Part shown: piece after piece, positions 23,747-24,409 of the stretch
Position numbering within the stretch: position 1 is the first letter of the stretch
Layout of the letters: each line of letters starts with the position of its first letter
Source of the DNA: Frankiaceae bacterium
GTDB taxonomy: Bacteria > Actinomycetota > Actinomycetes > Mycobacteriales > SCTD01
Assembly (NCBI GenBank): GCA_947479995.1
Contig: CANKBT010000007.1
Span: 1-24,409 of the forward strand
Direction: 5' to 3'
DNA: 24,409 nucleotides
Made by a program: the position numbers and the translations under genes
The notes under the pieces: generated by a model
What the model was told of the DNA's origin: nothing
Seen by the model: only the letters and a program-made list of their open reading frames with translations
Databases searched by the model: none

Positions 23747-23773
23747 TCCGCCGGTCGTCCTCCGCCGGTCGTC
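23747..23773 (-). repeat. Tandem 14-bp repeat upstream of mshA
   Basis: TCCGCCGGTCGTC occurs at 23747-23759 and 23761-23773, separated by one base. It lies 34 bp upstream of the mshA start, between the divergent mshA and dehydrogenase genes. It may be an operator or a chance duplication. Confidence 0.55.
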
Positions 23774-23825
23774 ATGGTGCCCTGCCGGAGCGCTCCTCAC
23801 CTCACGAGGGTGCTTGCATGAGCAC

Positions 23826-24409
23826 GTGACGCGCACCGCAGTCGTGACCGGGGCCAGCAGCGGGATCGGGGCCGCCACCGCGCGTCGGCTCGCCGCCGAC
23901 GGCTGGCAGGTGGTCGCGGCCGCCCGCCGGCTCGACCGCCTCGGCGCCCTCGCCGCCTCCGCGCCGGGCGTCCGGCCGTGCGCGCTCGACGTCACCGACC
24001 CGCGCTCGGTCGAGCAGCTCGCCGACGCGGTCGCCGCGTGCGACCTGCTCGTCGCCAACGCCGGCGGCGCCTTCGACCTCGCCCCGGTGGTCGAGGGCGA
24101 CGCGGGCACGTGGGCGCGCACGTACGACGTCAACGTGCTGGGCACGGTGCGCACGGTGCAGGCGCTGCTGCCGCAGCTCGCGGCCGCGCGCGGGCACGTC
24201 GTGCTCACCGGCTCGACGGCCGGGCGCTGGGCGTACGAGGGCGGCGGCGCCTACACCGCGGCCAAGCACGCGCTCGTCGCGGTGCGCGAGACGCTCCGGC
24301 TCGAGCTCGTCGAGCGCGGGGTGCGCGTCAGCGAGGTGGCGCCCGGCATGGTCGCGACCGAGGAGTTCTCGCTCGTGCGCTTCGCCGGCGACCGCGCGCG
24401 GGCCGACGC
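23826..24409 (+). CDS. Short-chain dehydrogenase/reductase (cut by right edge)
   Basis: The visible 194 residues are a classical SDR. TGASSGIG near residues 8-15 binds NAD(P)H, with Arg residues after beta-2 (AAARRLDRL) suggesting NADPH. CALDVTDP contacts the adenine ring, NAGG stabilises the sheet, and the catalytic triad is the Ser of LTGSTAG with YTAAK. PGMVAT follows the active site. The frame is open to the end of the window, so the C-terminus is missing. The GTG at 23826 is chosen because the family motif begins a few residues later; no clear Shine-Dalgarno is seen, and a TTG at 23814 is an alternative. It is divergent from mshA. The substrate is unknown. Confidence 0.88.
   Translation, partial: MTRTAVVTGASSGIGAATARRLAADGWQVVAAARRLDRLGALAASAPGVRPCALDVTDPRSVEQLADAVAACDLLVANAGGAFDLAPVVEGDAGTWARTYDVNVLGTVRTVQALLPQLAAARGHVVLTGSTAGRWAYEGGGAYTAAKHALVAVRETLRLELVERGVRVSEVAPGMVATEEFSLVRFAGDRARAD

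Noticed and set aside
21605..23821. Open frame of 738 codons on the + strand
   Set aside because: It is antisense to the YbjN and mshA genes, with low-complexity composition and no recognisable domain.

Overview
The window is very GC-rich chromosomal DNA from an actinomycete. The evidence is the mycothiol glycosyltransferase MshA, a SenX3/RegX3-type phosphate-sensing pair, frequent GTG starts, start/stop overlaps of the GTGA and ATGA kind, and a gene order I recognise from the Mycobacterium tuberculosis Rv0486-Rv0505c neighbourhood (mshA, YbjN, gpm, senX3, regX3, Cys-cluster protein, Ppx/GppA, TIM-barrel isomerase, proC, small HTH, 32-33 aa basic protein, GalE-like epimerase, acyltransferase, SerB-like HAD). 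The order below genus level cannot be settled by eye; a Kineosporia/Motilibacter-like lineage is only a guess. No tRNA, rRNA, CRISPR array, transposase or integrase was seen.

Left part (1-3063, mostly + strand): the Pro/Leu-rich tail of a gene cut by the left edge, a secreted 509-aa protein ending in an LPRTG sortase signal and followed by a strong terminator, then a SerB-like HAD phosphatase. The HAD gene converges with an acyltransferase and the two share a CTAG stop palindrome.

Middle (3060-14513, all - strand, read right to left): Ppx/GppA phosphatase, TIM-barrel isomerase, haloalkane-dehalogenase-like hydrolase, proC, a MacB-type export system (lipoprotein adaptor, ATPase, permease), an AcuC-like deacetylase, a coupled protein of unknown function, an excisionase-type HTH protein, a 32-aa ribosome-associated-type basic protein, a GalE-like SDR and an acyltransferase.

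Signalling part (14579-20560): a divergently transcribed LOV-GAF-PP2C protein, a probable blue-light-regulated phosphatase. Four 27-bp tandem repeats follow it and run up to a cysteine-cluster protein gene. Then come a 53-aa small protein, regX3-senX3 on the - strand and phoU on the + strand. The senX3-phoU intergenic region holds four 11-bp direct repeat units resembling an actinobacterial PHO box.

Right part (20564-24409): gpm, two tandem YbjN-domain paralogues and mshA on the - strand, then a divergent short-chain dehydrogenase cut by the right edge.

A recurring feature is a -10-like TANNNT box 6-9 nt upstream of a start codon that has no Shine-Dalgarno sequence (senX3, phoU, ppx, the dehalogenase, the HlyD gene and, less exactly, the isomerase and LOV genes). 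This suggests widespread leaderless transcripts. The least conventional items are the LOV-GAF-PP2C protein together with its repeat-separated Cys-cluster neighbour, the PHO-box array, and the 27-bp hairpin repeats.
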